From an uncultured Opitutaceae bacterium (GTDB lineage Bacteria > Verrucomicrobiota > Verrucomicrobiia > Opitutales > Opitutaceae), in contig CAIYUN010000038.1 in NCBI GenBank assembly GCA_903929355.1, positions 19,573 through 83,572 on the forward strand: a DNA stretch of 64,000 nucleotides, read 5' to 3'. Numbering within the stretch: the stretch's first letter is position 1; each line of letters starts with the position of its first letter. Under the pieces are notes generated by a model, which was not told the DNA's origin, did no database searches, and saw nothing but the letters and a program-made list of their open reading frames with translations. This document shows positions 42,401 through 50,318 of this stretch, piece after piece. Both the position numbers and the translations under genes were made by a program.

Positions 42401-43547
42401 CATCGAGCATTGGTTTGTCGACCGCCTCATGGAGATGAGCCTCGAGGTGGTGAAGCCGCTCTACGCCTCGCTCTACCTCAATCCCTGGTATCGGATGCTG
42501 GGCGTAAAGCTCGGCCCGCGCGCCGAGGTCTCGACCGCCTCGGCCATCGGCTACGACCTGCTCACCATCGGCGAGGAGGGGTTCATCGCCGACGCCGTCC
42601 TCCTCGGGCCGCCGCGCGTGTGGGACAACGAGTTCATCCTCGAGCCCACCACCGTCGGCCGCCGCGCCTTCGTGGGCAACAGCGCGCTCGTCCCCGCCGG
42701 CACCGTCCTCGGCGACGAGGTGCTCGTCGGCTGCCTCTCCGTGCCGCCGCCCAACCCCTTGGACGCGGACCGGTTCGACTCCTCGTGGTTCGGCTCGCCG
42801 GCCGTGTTTCTGCCGTCGCGGCAAAAGTCCGCCGGCTTCGGCGAGGGGGCGACATTCAAACCAACCCGCTGGCTTTACGCCCAGCGCCTCGCCATCGAGG
42901 CCGTGCGGATCATCCTTCCGATGACCGTCATCATCACCGTCAACTCCTGCCTGCTGATGACGGCATTGAAATTTGAGTCGAGCTTCGACACCTGGCAGAT
43001 CCTGGTGATCTTCCCCGCGCTCTACCTCTGGCTGGTCGCCGCCGCCGCGCTGCTCGTGGTCGCGCTGAAGTGGCTGGTGATCGGCGTTTACCGGCCGGTG
43101 GAGCAACCGCTCTGGAGCCGCTTTGTGTGGCGCAGCGAGCTCGTCACCTCGACCTACGAGAACCTGGCGGTGCCCTTTGCCGCCGAGCTGATGCGCGGCA
43201 CGCCCTTCCTCAACGTCTACCTGCGCCTGCTCGGCTGTCAGATCGGCCAACGCGTCTTCACTGACACGACGGACCTCACCGAGTTCGACGTGGTGATGGT
43301 CGGCGACGAGGCCGCCCTCAATGCCGCCTGCGGTCTGCAGACCCACCTGTTCGAGGACCGCGTGATGAAGATCTCCCGCGTGCAGATCGGCGCCCGCGCG
43401 GTGGTGGGGTCGCTGGCCATTGTGCTCTATGACTCAAAGATGGAGGACGGTTCCCGCCTCGACGACCTCTCGATGCTGATGAAAGGCGAGACGCTCCCGG
43501 CCGGCACCTCCTGGCGCGGTTCACCCGCGCAACCTGTTACTCAATAA
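39438..43547 (+). CDS. NRPS-like poly-amino-acid synthetase candidate: A-PCP plus three membrane/beta-helix units
   Basis: The protein has 1369 residues. An adenylation domain occupies about 20-560: A3 YIIYTSGTTGRPKGVMIS, A4 SFDMSLEEIW, A5 NTYGPTETTI, A7 YRSGDLARL, A8 GRIDTQVKIRGYRVELAEIE, A10 LPSGKVDRA. A carrier domain follows with LGGHSLL (Ser607). Then come three units, each a pair of membrane helices and a hexapeptide beta-helix segment: about 680-900, 910-1130 and 1145-1369, ending LGSPARP, FGSPAVF and RGSPAQP. This is the layout of the TIGR02353 terminal domain and of epsilon-poly-lysine synthetase. By-eye specificity residues read D-M-E-N-N-G-T-I-T-K, suggesting a basic amino acid. 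No condensation domain is present. The divergent PPTase would activate the carrier domain. Confidence 0.86.
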   Translation: MSSPATPAAVAGQSSADPDASASRSRAELLHEIFATTARRLPDQVAVRWGTHLLTYGELQERAGAITGWLRDRGHGRGDRVLVWLPRSPDMYAAQLGILAAGATYVPLDPDTPRDRAAFIAQDCGARTVICSSLNAAEAGHLPCLVLNLAELVQGAAGGRRRPDVSGQTSAVSDQRSETAGEVTDKTSLVSDAAWPGRTDTGATPDDCAYIIYTSGTTGRPKGVMISHRSICHLVRSEGAVLGLRESDLVFQGFSLSFDMSLEEIWPAWAAGATLLGGTTEMIRAGGDLAGLLAAAGVTVWNCVPTMLAMQEAEVPSLRLLNLGGETCPPDLVRRWHRPGRRILNTYGPTETTITATFAECAPGRQVTIGHPLPGYRIVLLDENCAPVPPGEPGELCIGGPGVALGYVGRPELDREKFPPDPAAPAGGRLYRSGDLARLNPAGELEFLGRIDTQVKIRGYRVELAEIEAVLLECPGVRSAAVQLHRDAAGVELLAAHVVPRAGSKVDARDLRARLRARLPGYMVPSVIAPLAALPLLPSGKVDRARLPPPGVHPPRPAATRPGDGVVDPTAAGTPTERRLLAIWTKLFAADVESAEQDFFTDLGGHSLLAAALVSRLRREPDFRHVSMLDLYRHPTIRRLAAQLEKSRPAPAPAAAGGPTRAAAFTPTPARRYYLCATAQAVALFALYGLTALEVSVPFLAYSWLINHDWVPPIALAGAMGILFVLLGLMPFIAILGKWLVLPQARPGEYPLWGAYYFRWWFAQRIMDTVPADYLCGTTLARRFFRLLGARIGRNVHLGSDLIDLPDLVTIGDDVVLSAGAMLICSRVEDGRLKLAPIVLENGAFVGAGSLVSGGATIGADAHLGDLSLLPRGAAIPPGELWLGSPARPAGAAPRRHHPRPSAETEANAELLYLLLAPVFALFALLPIAPGLLILNAAVFGESWRFLWWSPVAALLYVVFMCLEIAAMKWVLLGRVAPGRYPLHSRQYIEHWFVDRLMEMSLEVVKPLYASLYLNPWYRMLGVKLGPRAEVSTASAIGYDLLTIGEEGFIADAVLLGPPRVWDNEFILEPTTVGRRAFVGNSALVPAGTVLGDEVLVGCLSVPPPNPLDADRFDSSWFGSPAVFLPSRQKSAGFGEGATFKPTRWLYAQRLAIEAVRIILPMTVIITVNSCLLMTALKFESSFDTWQILVIFPALYLWLVAAAALLVVALKWLVIGVYRPVEQPLWSRFVWRSELVTSTYENLAVPFAAELMRGTPFLNVYLRLLGCQIGQRVFTDTTDLTEFDVVMVGDEAALNAACGLQTHLFEDRVMKISRVQIGARAVVGSLAIVLYDSKMEDGSRLDDLSMLMKGETLPAGTSWRGSPAQPVTQ
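39928..39969. repeat. In-frame heptamer repeat inside the NRPS adenylation domain
   Basis: Six 7-bp units (ACGTCAG, TGGTCAG, ACGTCAG, CAGTCAG, TGATCAG, AGGTCGG) total 42 bp, a multiple of three, so the reading frame is kept. They encode about residues 164-177 in a loop between motifs A2 and A3. The same unit family occurs in reverse orientation at 55076-55203. Confidence 0.8.
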
Positions 43548-43663
43548 GTTTTTGAATTTTGTTTTGCCAGCTGCATGCCAGATGCGACTCCGATGCGCGG
43601 TGGTCCATATATGATTTGCATTCATTGAATCTTCCCAGAGGCTCGCACTTCAACCCCTCCTCC

Positions 43664-45205
43664 ATGCAAAACCTCCCCCGCAAACTCAGGGTGGCCGCCG
43701 TTGGCGTATCCCTCTGTCTTTTGTCCACCACGGTCGCCTGGGCCCAGGCGACCGCCCCGGCCTCCGCCACCCCCGCCCCGGCGGTCCAAGCCACCCCGGT
43801 TCCCTCCCTGGAACAGCGGGTGGCGGGCGTCGAAGCCTACATTCTCAACGGCGATCCGACAGAGAGCCTGAAAACCGGCCCCAAGGACAGTTCTGGCAGC
43901 CCTTCGATCCCCGCCGGGCTCACCCTCCCCACGGTCGGCGTGCCCGGCCCCGGGCACAACGCCTGGCAGATGACCTCGGCCGCGCTGGTGCTGTTCATGA
44001 CCCTGCCCGGCCTCGCCCTGTTCTACGGCGGACTGATGCGCCGGAAAAATGTGCTTTCCGTGATGGCCCAGTGCCTCCTGATCTGCGGCCTGGTGACCAT
44101 CCTCTGGTGGCTGTGTGGCTATAGTCTGGTCTTTCACCGCGGCTCGGCCCTGCTTGGCGGCCTGGACCAGGCCCTGCTCAATGGCGTGACCTCCGCGCCC
44201 AACCCGGATTACGCCCCCTGGGTTTCGCAGAATGTGTTCTCGATGTATCAGCTCATGTTCGCGATCATCACCCCCGCGCTGATCATGGGCGCGGTGGCCG
44301 AGCGCATGAAGTTCTCCGCGGTCTTCCTCTTCACCATCCTCTGGATGTTTGTCGTTTACTTCCCCATCGCGCACATGGTTTGGGGCGTGGATGGGTTCAT
44401 GAACGGGTTCGGCAACGCCACCGCCGGCATCAAGGCCATTGACTTCGCCGGCGGCACCGTGGTCCACATGACGTCGGGCTGGTCGGCGCTGATTCTGTGC
44501 ATCATCCTCGGCAAGCGCCTCGGCTTCGGCCGGGAGAACATGGCCCCCCACAGCATGGTGCTGTGCATGGTCGGCACCGGCATGCTCTGGGTCGGCTGGT
44601 ACGGCTTCAATGCCGGCAGCGCGCTCGGGGCGGACGGCATCGCCGCCAACGCCTTCATGACCACCACGCTGGCCGCGGCTGTCGGTTCCTTCGTCTGGCC
44701 GATGGCGGAGTGGGTGACCAAGGGCAAGCCCAGCGTGCTGGGCTTCTGCTCCGGTGCGGTCGCGGGCCTCGTCGTCATCACGCCCGCCTGCGGTTATGTC
44801 ACCGCCAACGGGGCGATTCTCATCGGCATCGCCTCCGGCCTCGTGCCCTGGTTCTTCTGCTACAAGGTGAAGGGCTGGTTCGGCTATGACGACGCGCTCG
44901 ACACCTTTGGGGTCCATGCCATCGGCGGCACGCTCGGGGCGTTTCTCACCGGCATGCTGGCCCGCAACGGCGCCAACCCGCATCTCGCCGCCAACCTGAA
45001 AGACTATGTGACCGACTCGGCCTTCCAGCCGCTGGTCTGGGAGCAGCTCAAGGCCATCGGGGTGACGCTCGTCTTCGCCATTGCGGGCACGACCGTCATC
45101 GCCTTCGCCGTCAAGGCTGTCCTGGGCCTGCGGCCCGCACCCGAGGACGAATGGAAGGGGCTTGACCTCGTGGACCACGGCGAACCCGGTTATCACATCG
45201 AATAA
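43664..45205 (+). CDS. amtB: Ammonium transporter
   Basis: This Amt family channel is 513 residues. It has a signal peptide (VGVSLCLLSTTVAWAQ), an exported linker of about 75 residues unusual in length, and then eleven membrane segments. Family marks include FYGGLMRRKNVLSVMAQ (N-terminal signature), FAGGTVVHMTSGW with the first pore histidine, and FGVHAIGGTLGAFLTG with the second. The start ATG 43664 puts the signal peptide first. It is followed 21 bp later by the PII gene glnK, the classical pair in which PII blocks the channel under nitrogen excess. I looked for a sigma-54 site upstream and did not find one. Confidence 0.96.
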   Translation: MQNLPRKLRVAAVGVSLCLLSTTVAWAQATAPASATPAPAVQATPVPSLEQRVAGVEAYILNGDPTESLKTGPKDSSGSPSIPAGLTLPTVGVPGPGHNAWQMTSAALVLFMTLPGLALFYGGLMRRKNVLSVMAQCLLICGLVTILWWLCGYSLVFHRGSALLGGLDQALLNGVTSAPNPDYAPWVSQNVFSMYQLMFAIITPALIMGAVAERMKFSAVFLFTILWMFVVYFPIAHMVWGVDGFMNGFGNATAGIKAIDFAGGTVVHMTSGWSALILCIILGKRLGFGRENMAPHSMVLCMVGTGMLWVGWYGFNAGSALGADGIAANAFMTTTLAAAVGSFVWPMAEWVTKGKPSVLGFCSGAVAGLVVITPACGYVTANGAILIGIASGLVPWFFCYKVKGWFGYDDALDTFGVHAIGGTLGAFLTGMLARNGANPHLAANLKDYVTDSAFQPLVWEQLKAIGVTLVFAIAGTTVIAFAVKAVLGLRPAPEDEWKGLDLVDHGEPGYHIE

Positions 45206-45565
<360 letters not shown>

Positions 45566-45573
45566 GCGAAGGC

Positions 45574-45603
45574 AAAAAAGCCGCTGTTCCCCGGCGCTTT
45601 TTT
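45574..45603 (+). terminator. Intrinsic terminator of amtB-glnK
   Basis: AAAAAAGCCG (45574-45583) pairs with CGGCGCTTTTTT (45592-45603), with one bulge, around an 8-nt loop, starting 9 bp after the glnK stop and ending in six T residues. Confidence 0.85.
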
Positions 45604-45619
45604 GCTCCACGCTGGCCGC

Positions 45620-46297
45620 GTGCAAGCCTCCGATTTCTTCGACCTGCCGCCCTCGCTCGCCGGATTCGCGCCCCATTTTCGCGCGGACGTCGCGCCGTGG
45701 GAGTGGCTGCGCGGGCTGGCCGTCGCGCTTGCCGCGCAGCCGTGGGGCGACGCGCCGCCGCACGCGGCGGGCGGGCAGATCACCGGGCCCGTCTATCTGC
45801 ACCCGTCGGTGCGCCTGCCCCCCACCGCGACCATCATCGGCCCCGCCTGGATCGGCGCGGGCACGGAAATCCGCCCGGGCGCGTTCATCCGGGGCCACGT
45901 CATCGTGGGCGCGAACTGCGTGCTGGGCCACGCCTGTGAGTTCAAGCACTGCCTGCTCCTCGACGGGGTGCAGGTGCCGCATTTCAGCTACGTGGGCGAC
46001 TCCATCCTCGGCAACGGCGCCCACCTCGGGGCCGGTGCCATCCTCTCCAACTTCCGTCTCGACCGCCAGCCGGTCACGGTGCGCACCCCGGATGGCACCG
46101 TGGAAACCGGCCTGAGGAAACTGGGCGCGATCCTCGGGGATGGGGCCGAGGTCGGCTGCAACGCCGTGCTCAATCCGGGCGCGATCCTCGGCAAACGCGC
46201 GCTGGTCATGCCCACGGTCGCCTTCAGCGGCTACCTCCCGCCCAACACCATCGCCAAAACCCGCACCTCCGTGACGCTGCTGCCACGACGGGATTGA
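45620..46297 (+). CDS. Hexapeptide-repeat (left-handed beta-helix) acyl/nucleotidyl-transferase-like protein
   Basis: The protein is about 225 residues from GTG 45620 (a TTG at 45602 adds six). Hexapeptide repeats build a left-handed beta-helix: TGPVYLHPSVRLPPTATIIG, PAWIGAGTEIRPGAFIRG, HVIVGANCVLGHACEF, GNGAHLGAGAILSNF, LGDGAEVGCNAVLNPGAILG. The sequence resembles the acyltransferase half of GlmU-type bifunctional enzymes, with no nucleotidyltransferase domain in this ORF. The substrate is unclear; an N-acetylated nucleotide sugar is plausible. Its stop codon is separated by 38 bp from the trpS start. Confidence 0.75.
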   Translation: MQASDFFDLPPSLAGFAPHFRADVAPWEWLRGLAVALAAQPWGDAPPHAAGGQITGPVYLHPSVRLPPTATIIGPAWIGAGTEIRPGAFIRGHVIVGANCVLGHACEFKHCLLLDGVQVPHFSYVGDSILGNGAHLGAGAILSNFRLDRQPVTVRTPDGTVETGLRKLGAILGDGAEVGCNAVLNPGAILGKRALVMPTVAFSGYLPPNTIAKTRTSVTLLPRRD

Positions 46298-46335
46298 GTC
46301 CGCCGCAATCCCAAATCAAAAATCCCAATTCAACA

Positions 46336-47304
46336 ATGGCCCGCATCCTCACCGGCATCACCCCCTCGGGCACGCTCCATATCGGCAACTATTTTGGCGC
46401 GATGCGTCCCGCCATCGAGCTGCAGACCCGCGGCGAGGCGTATTATTTCATTGCCGACTACCACTCGATGACCTCGGTCACCGACGCCGACGCGCGCCGC
46501 CGCTTCACCCACGGGATCGCGCTCGACTGGCTGGCCTGCGGCCTTGATCCGGCCCGGGCGGTGTTCTGGCGGCAGAGCGACCTGCCCGAGGTCTGCGAGC
46601 TCATGTGGCTCCTCGGCACGCTCACCCCCATGGGCCTGCTGGAGCGCGCCCACAGCTACAAGGACAAGACGGCCAAGGGCCTGGCGGCCAACTTTGGCCT
46701 CTTCGCCTACCCGGTGCTCATGGCCGCCGACATCCTCCTCTACGACACCAACCTCGTGCCCGTCGGCCGCGACCAGAAACAGCACGTCGAGATGACCCGC
46801 GACATGGCCGTCAAGTTCAACCAGACCTACGGCGAGACCCTCGTGGTCCCGGAGCCGGAGATCCGCGCCGATACGGCGCTGGTCCCAGGCCTCGACGGCC
46901 AGAAAATGAGCAAGAGCTACGGCAACACGATTGAGATTTTTGGCGATGAGAAGGTGCTGCGGAAAAAAATCATGGGCCTGGTGATGGACAGCCGCACTCC
47001 CGCCGAACCCAAGCCCGACGCCGACAAAAACCTGGCCATCCAGCTGCTCCGACTGTTCACCCCGGCCGAGGTCGCGCTCGATTACGAGACCCGGCTCCGG
47101 GCTGGCGGCCTCGGCTACGGGGACCTCAAGAAGGCGCTGTTCGAGCACTATTGGAACTTCTTCGCCGCCGCCCGCACCCGCCGGGCCGAACTGGCCGCCA
47201 ATCCCGGCCACGTCGAGGCCGTGTTGCGCGACGGCGCGCAACGCGCCCGCGCCACCGCCAGCCAGGTCCTGACCCGCGCGAAGCAGGCGTGTGGGCTGGG
47301 GTGA
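46336..47304 (+). CDS. trpS: Tryptophanyl-tRNA synthetase
   Basis: The 322-residue class I enzyme is read from MARILTGITPSGTLHIGNYF, which contains the HIGH-type motif HIGN. The KMSKS motif is GQKMSKSYGN. Family marks also include PVGRDQKQHVEMTRDMAVKF. The length matches bacterial TrpRS (about 330). In-frame codons upstream of 46336 are discounted because the family begins at this Met. An intergenic inverted repeat follows at 47331. Confidence 0.96.
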   Translation: MARILTGITPSGTLHIGNYFGAMRPAIELQTRGEAYYFIADYHSMTSVTDADARRRFTHGIALDWLACGLDPARAVFWRQSDLPEVCELMWLLGTLTPMGLLERAHSYKDKTAKGLAANFGLFAYPVLMAADILLYDTNLVPVGRDQKQHVEMTRDMAVKFNQTYGETLVVPEPEIRADTALVPGLDGQKMSKSYGNTIEIFGDEKVLRKKIMGLVMDSRTPAEPKPDADKNLAIQLLRLFTPAEVALDYETRLRAGGLGYGDLKKALFEHYWNFFAAARTRRAELAANPGHVEAVLRDGAQRARATASQVLTRAKQACGLG

Positions 47305-47330
47305 AGGGAACCCTCAGGTCCATTACGGAT

Positions 47331-47426
47331 TAAACGCTAAGGCGCAAAGACGCGAAGGACTGAAGAACGGGGAAACCAAATCCAAGGCTTGGTCCGAACT
47401 TCGCGACTTTGCGCCTTTGCGTTAAA
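47331..47426. repeat. Long imperfect inverted repeat (filler type)
   Basis: The left arm TAAACGCTAAGGCGCAAAGA (47331-47350, extending to 47357) is complementary to the right arm 47399-47426 with two mismatches in about 27 bp. The spacer is about 41 bp. The sequence lies between the convergent trpS and plsC genes and could terminate both, but the unit (GCGCAAAGACGCGAAG) recurs in style elsewhere, so it is a dispersed family. Confidence 0.7.
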
Positions 47427-47462
47427 CTTGATCCTCCGTTTTCACCCATGTCCGTCCGGGCT

Positions 47463-48119
47463 TCAAATGATTGTTACTTCCGGCAGGTCCAACGCGGCGA
47501 TGGCGGCCATGATCTTCTCGCTGGCGCGCTGGTAGCGCTCCTTGCCGGCGGCCGGGTCGTCGTAGTCGGCGGGCGTGAGCGCACGGCCATACACCACCGA
47601 CACCGGGGTGCCCGGGCGCAGGCCGCCGCTGCGGCCGAGCGCGCGATGTGAGTTGAAGATCCGGGCCGGCACCACCGGCACCTGCGCCCGGCAGGCGATC
47701 AGGCCCACCCCGGCCTTCGGTGGCTGCAAGGTCCCATCAGGCGACCGCGTGCCCTCCGGAAACAGCACCAGCGCCTGCCCGGCCTGCAGTGCCCGCAGCA
47801 CCGCCTTGATCGCAGCCACATCGGAGCCGTCGCGGTCCACCGGGATGGCCCCGACCGTGTCCAGCCACCACGAGGCGAGACCGCCTTTCCACAGCGTCTT
47901 GCGGGCGAAAAACACCAGCGGCCGCATCACCTGGACCCCGACAAAGGGCGGGTCCAGGAAGCTGGCGTGGTTGGAGGCGATGATCAACGGGCCGTCGGGG
48001 GGGAGATGCTCCAGGCCAGTCATCTCGCCCCGGAAAAAAGCTCCGTGCACCGCCTCCAGCAGGTGGCGGCAGACGCCGTAAACCAGCCCCATGCGGGCGG
48101 GAGCCGCCGGCCCGCTCAT
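47463..48119 (-). CDS. plsC: 1-acyl-sn-glycerol-3-phosphate acyltransferase
   Basis: A 218-residue PlsC-type acyltransferase. Motif I is SNHASFLDPP (NHxxxxD catalytic pair), motif III is LFPEGTRSPDG, and a motif-IV-like VPVVPARI follows. The enzyme converts lysophosphatidate to phosphatidate at the inner membrane. The start ATG overlaps the cmk stop (ATGA at 48116-48119), so the two are translationally coupled in the tyrA-aroA-cmk-plsC order. Confidence 0.88.
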   Translation of the reverse strand: MSGPAAPARMGLVYGVCRHLLEAVHGAFFRGEMTGLEHLPPDGPLIIASNHASFLDPPFVGVQVMRPLVFFARKTLWKGGLASWWLDTVGAIPVDRDGSDVAAIKAVLRALQAGQALVLFPEGTRSPDGTLQPPKAGVGLIACRAQVPVVPARIFNSHRALGRSGGLRPGTPVSVVYGRALTPADYDDPAAGKERYQRASEKIMAAIAALDLPEVTII

Positions 48120-48790
48120 GATTCCATCCGCCGGACAGTGATGAGCCGCGCGATGCGCTCGACCACCTCGATCAGCGGCAGATGCGTCGAGTCAATCGCC
48201 ACCGCGCCGGCGGGACAGGTCAGCGGTGCGGAGGCGCGGGAGGAGTCGAGCCGGTCGCGCTCGGCGACGGCGTCCGCCTGGCCCTCGCGCTCGCGGCGGC
48301 GGACGCGTTCATGAGGGTCGGCATGGAGAAAAATGCGAAAATCCGCCGAGGGGAAAATCACCGTGCCGATGTCACGACCCTCGATCACCAGCCCGGCAAA
48401 CCCATGGGTGCGCGCCAGGTCGGCAAGGCCGCGTTGGTAGGCGAGCAGGGCCGCCCGCAGGTCGGGGAGGGCCGCGAAGTGCGAGACGGCGGCGTTGACG
48501 GCCTCGCTGCGGATGTCGGCGTCGGAAATCCGGTCGCCATGGATTTTGAGGCGCGCATCGCGCGCGATGATCTGGGTGTCAAACTTCAGGTCGGCGAGCT
48601 CGGCGCGCACGGACTGGGCGTCGGTGGGCTTCACGCCACGGTGCAGGAGCTCCGCGGTGAGGGCGCGGTAATAGGAGCCGGTGTCGGCATGGAGGAAATT
48701 GAAGCGTGCGCTGAGGGCGTGCGCCGTGGACGACTTGCCCGAGGCGGCGCCGCCGTCGATGGCGACAATGAGGAAAGGGGGCTTTTTCAT
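48116..48790 (-). CDS. cmk: Cytidylate kinase
   Basis: The 224-residue enzyme phosphorylates CMP and dCMP. P-loop GGAASGKSSTAHALSARF opens the protein, followed by LHADTGSYYRALT, the CMP-binding GRDIGTVIFPSADFRIFLHA and the lid region VRRREREGQ. The start overlaps the aroA stop (48787-48790, ATGA) and the stop overlaps the plsC start. aroA-cmk adjacency is common in bacteria. Confidence 0.94.
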   Translation of the reverse strand: MKKPPFLIVAIDGGAASGKSSTAHALSARFNFLHADTGSYYRALTAELLHRGVKPTDAQSVRAELADLKFDTQIIARDARLKIHGDRISDADIRSEAVNAAVSHFAALPDLRAALLAYQRGLADLARTHGFAGLVIEGRDIGTVIFPSADFRIFLHADPHERVRRREREGQADAVAERDRLDSSRASAPLTCPAGAVAIDSTHLPLIEVVERIARLITVRRMES

Positions 48791-50172
48791 GACTGCGGAG
48801 GGATGAGGGAGGACGCACTCTGATGGGAGTCTTTCCAGACTTTGGCGAGCACATCAAAAAAGTTTGGAAAAGTTTTCGCGCAGCAGGCGGGGTTGCGGAT
48901 GGCCAGCCACGGCCGCCCGTCGCCGAAGAGGTTGTGACAGCCGAGGATGGCAAAGCTCATGGCGAAACGATGGTCGCCGTAAGTTTCAATAACAACCGGA
49001 CCCGAGACCGCGCGCGCCTTCAATTCGGCCAGGTTGGGCGTGAGGGTGAGCGTGTCGTCGGTCTCGACGACGCCCTGCCCGAGCCTTTTAAGCTCGCGCG
49101 CCATGCCCGCGACGCGGTCGGTCTCCTGTTTGCGGGTGTGCGCGATGCCGGTGATCGTCGTCGGCCCGTCGAGCAGTGGGGCGATGGCGGCGAGGGTGAG
49201 GAAGGTGTCGGAAAACTCGGAAAAGTTTTGCGTCAAACTGACCCGAACTCCCGCCGCCACGGCCAGGCCGGGCGGAGTCGCCAAAGTTGAGAGCAGGCCC
49301 GCGCCAGCCAGCATGGCGATGAACTGGGTGTCGCCCTGCAGGCCGGGGTGAAGCTGGCGCAGGGTCAAACCTCCGCCGACAACCACGGGTAGGGCGGCGT
49401 AGTAACTCGCAGCCGTGGCGTCGGGTTCAATCTGGTAGGTGACACCGGACAGCACATAGGGCTCCCGGGTCACGCGAAAATGCTCCTCGTCGACGCGGAT
49501 CACGGCCGGCGCGAAATCTCGATGAAACGCCTGCATCATGGTCGCGGTCATTTGGACGAAGGGCCAGCGCACACCCCCAACCGTGGCAGGTGCGACCGGC
49601 TCGGCGGCGAGGGGCGCGACCATTAACAGTGCCGACAGCATCTGGCTGCTTTCCCTCGCATCAATGTTCACCGAACCGCCACGCAGGCCGCGCGCGTGGA
49701 TTTCCAGCGGAAAAAACCCTTCCTCGCCGGTGCAGCGGATATCCGCCCCCAGCGACCGCAGCGCGTCAATCAGCCCCTTCATCGGCCGCTTCCTCATCTG
49801 CGGCACGCCATCGAGGCGGTAAACCCCGGCTTTGGCGGCAGCACAGAGCGCGGTGAGGAAACGCGCGGCCGTGCCGGCCAGCCCGACCTGGAGCGCCGCC
49901 TCTTGGGCGGGTATTTCCCCGCCCTGGCCCTCGACATGGATGGATTTGTTTGCCTCATCCTCTTTGACGACGAAGCCGAGCTGACGCAGCGCCTCCGCCA
50001 TGATCTCTGTGTCCTCGCTGAACAGGGCACCCGTCAGCGTGACCGGGCCGTTGCAAAGCGCGGCCAGCAGGAGCGCGCGGTTGGTGATGCTCTTCGAGCC
50101 GGGCAGCGTGACCTCCCCGCGCGCGGGTTGGGTGAATGGCCGGATGGGCAGGACTGACGGAAGATTGCTCAT
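48787..50172 (-). CDS. aroA: 3-phosphoshikimate 1-carboxyvinyltransferase (EPSP synthase)
   Basis: This 461-residue enzyme transfers enolpyruvate from PEP to shikimate-3-phosphate. The N-terminal motif is LPGSKSITNRALLLAALCNG and the PEP-binding LAGTAARFLTALCA (the equivalent of LGNAGTAxR) follows. The C-terminal signature is IETYGDHRFAMSFAILG, with active-site Asp and Arg. The typical length is about 430; the extra residues are at the C-terminus (PNFFDVLAKVWKDSH and tail). It is downstream of tyrA in an aromatic amino acid operon. Confidence 0.95.
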   Translation of the reverse strand: MSNLPSVLPIRPFTQPARGEVTLPGSKSITNRALLLAALCNGPVTLTGALFSEDTEIMAEALRQLGFVVKEDEANKSIHVEGQGGEIPAQEAALQVGLAGTAARFLTALCAAAKAGVYRLDGVPQMRKRPMKGLIDALRSLGADIRCTGEEGFFPLEIHARGLRGGSVNIDARESSQMLSALLMVAPLAAEPVAPATVGGVRWPFVQMTATMMQAFHRDFAPAVIRVDEEHFRVTREPYVLSGVTYQIEPDATAASYYAALPVVVGGGLTLRQLHPGLQGDTQFIAMLAGAGLLSTLATPPGLAVAAGVRVSLTQNFSEFSDTFLTLAAIAPLLDGPTTITGIAHTRKQETDRVAGMARELKRLGQGVVETDDTLTLTPNLAELKARAVSGPVVIETYGDHRFAMSFAILGCHNLFGDGRPWLAIRNPACCAKTFPNFFDVLAKVWKDSHQSASSLIPPQS

Positions 50173-50301
50173 TGCTTATTGATTGTCGCTTATTGGGATT
50201 ATTCGGAAATGCCTTCAGGCTGTAGGTCGGGACGATGACCCGGCGATGGGGTTATCAGTGGTTTGGAAATAGCCCAATAAGCGTTAAGCAATAACCAATA
50301 A
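50171..50301. repeat. Imperfect inverted repeat between tyrA and aroA
   Basis: ATTGCTTATTGATTGTCGCTTATTGGG (given here as 50171-50198) is largely complementary to 50273-50301, which reads CCCAATAAGCGTTAAGCAAT and on. The aroA start codon lies at its left edge. It could form a long stem in the tyrA-aroA transcript or be another filler repeat. Confidence 0.55.
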
Positions 50302-50318
50302 GAAATTTTGCCCTGCCT

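Noticed and set aside
43548..43663. Sigma-54 promoter upstream of amtB
   Set aside because: A TGG...TTGCA-like pair exists near 43602-43622, but the GG-to-GC spacing is about 14 instead of 10, so it does not fit.
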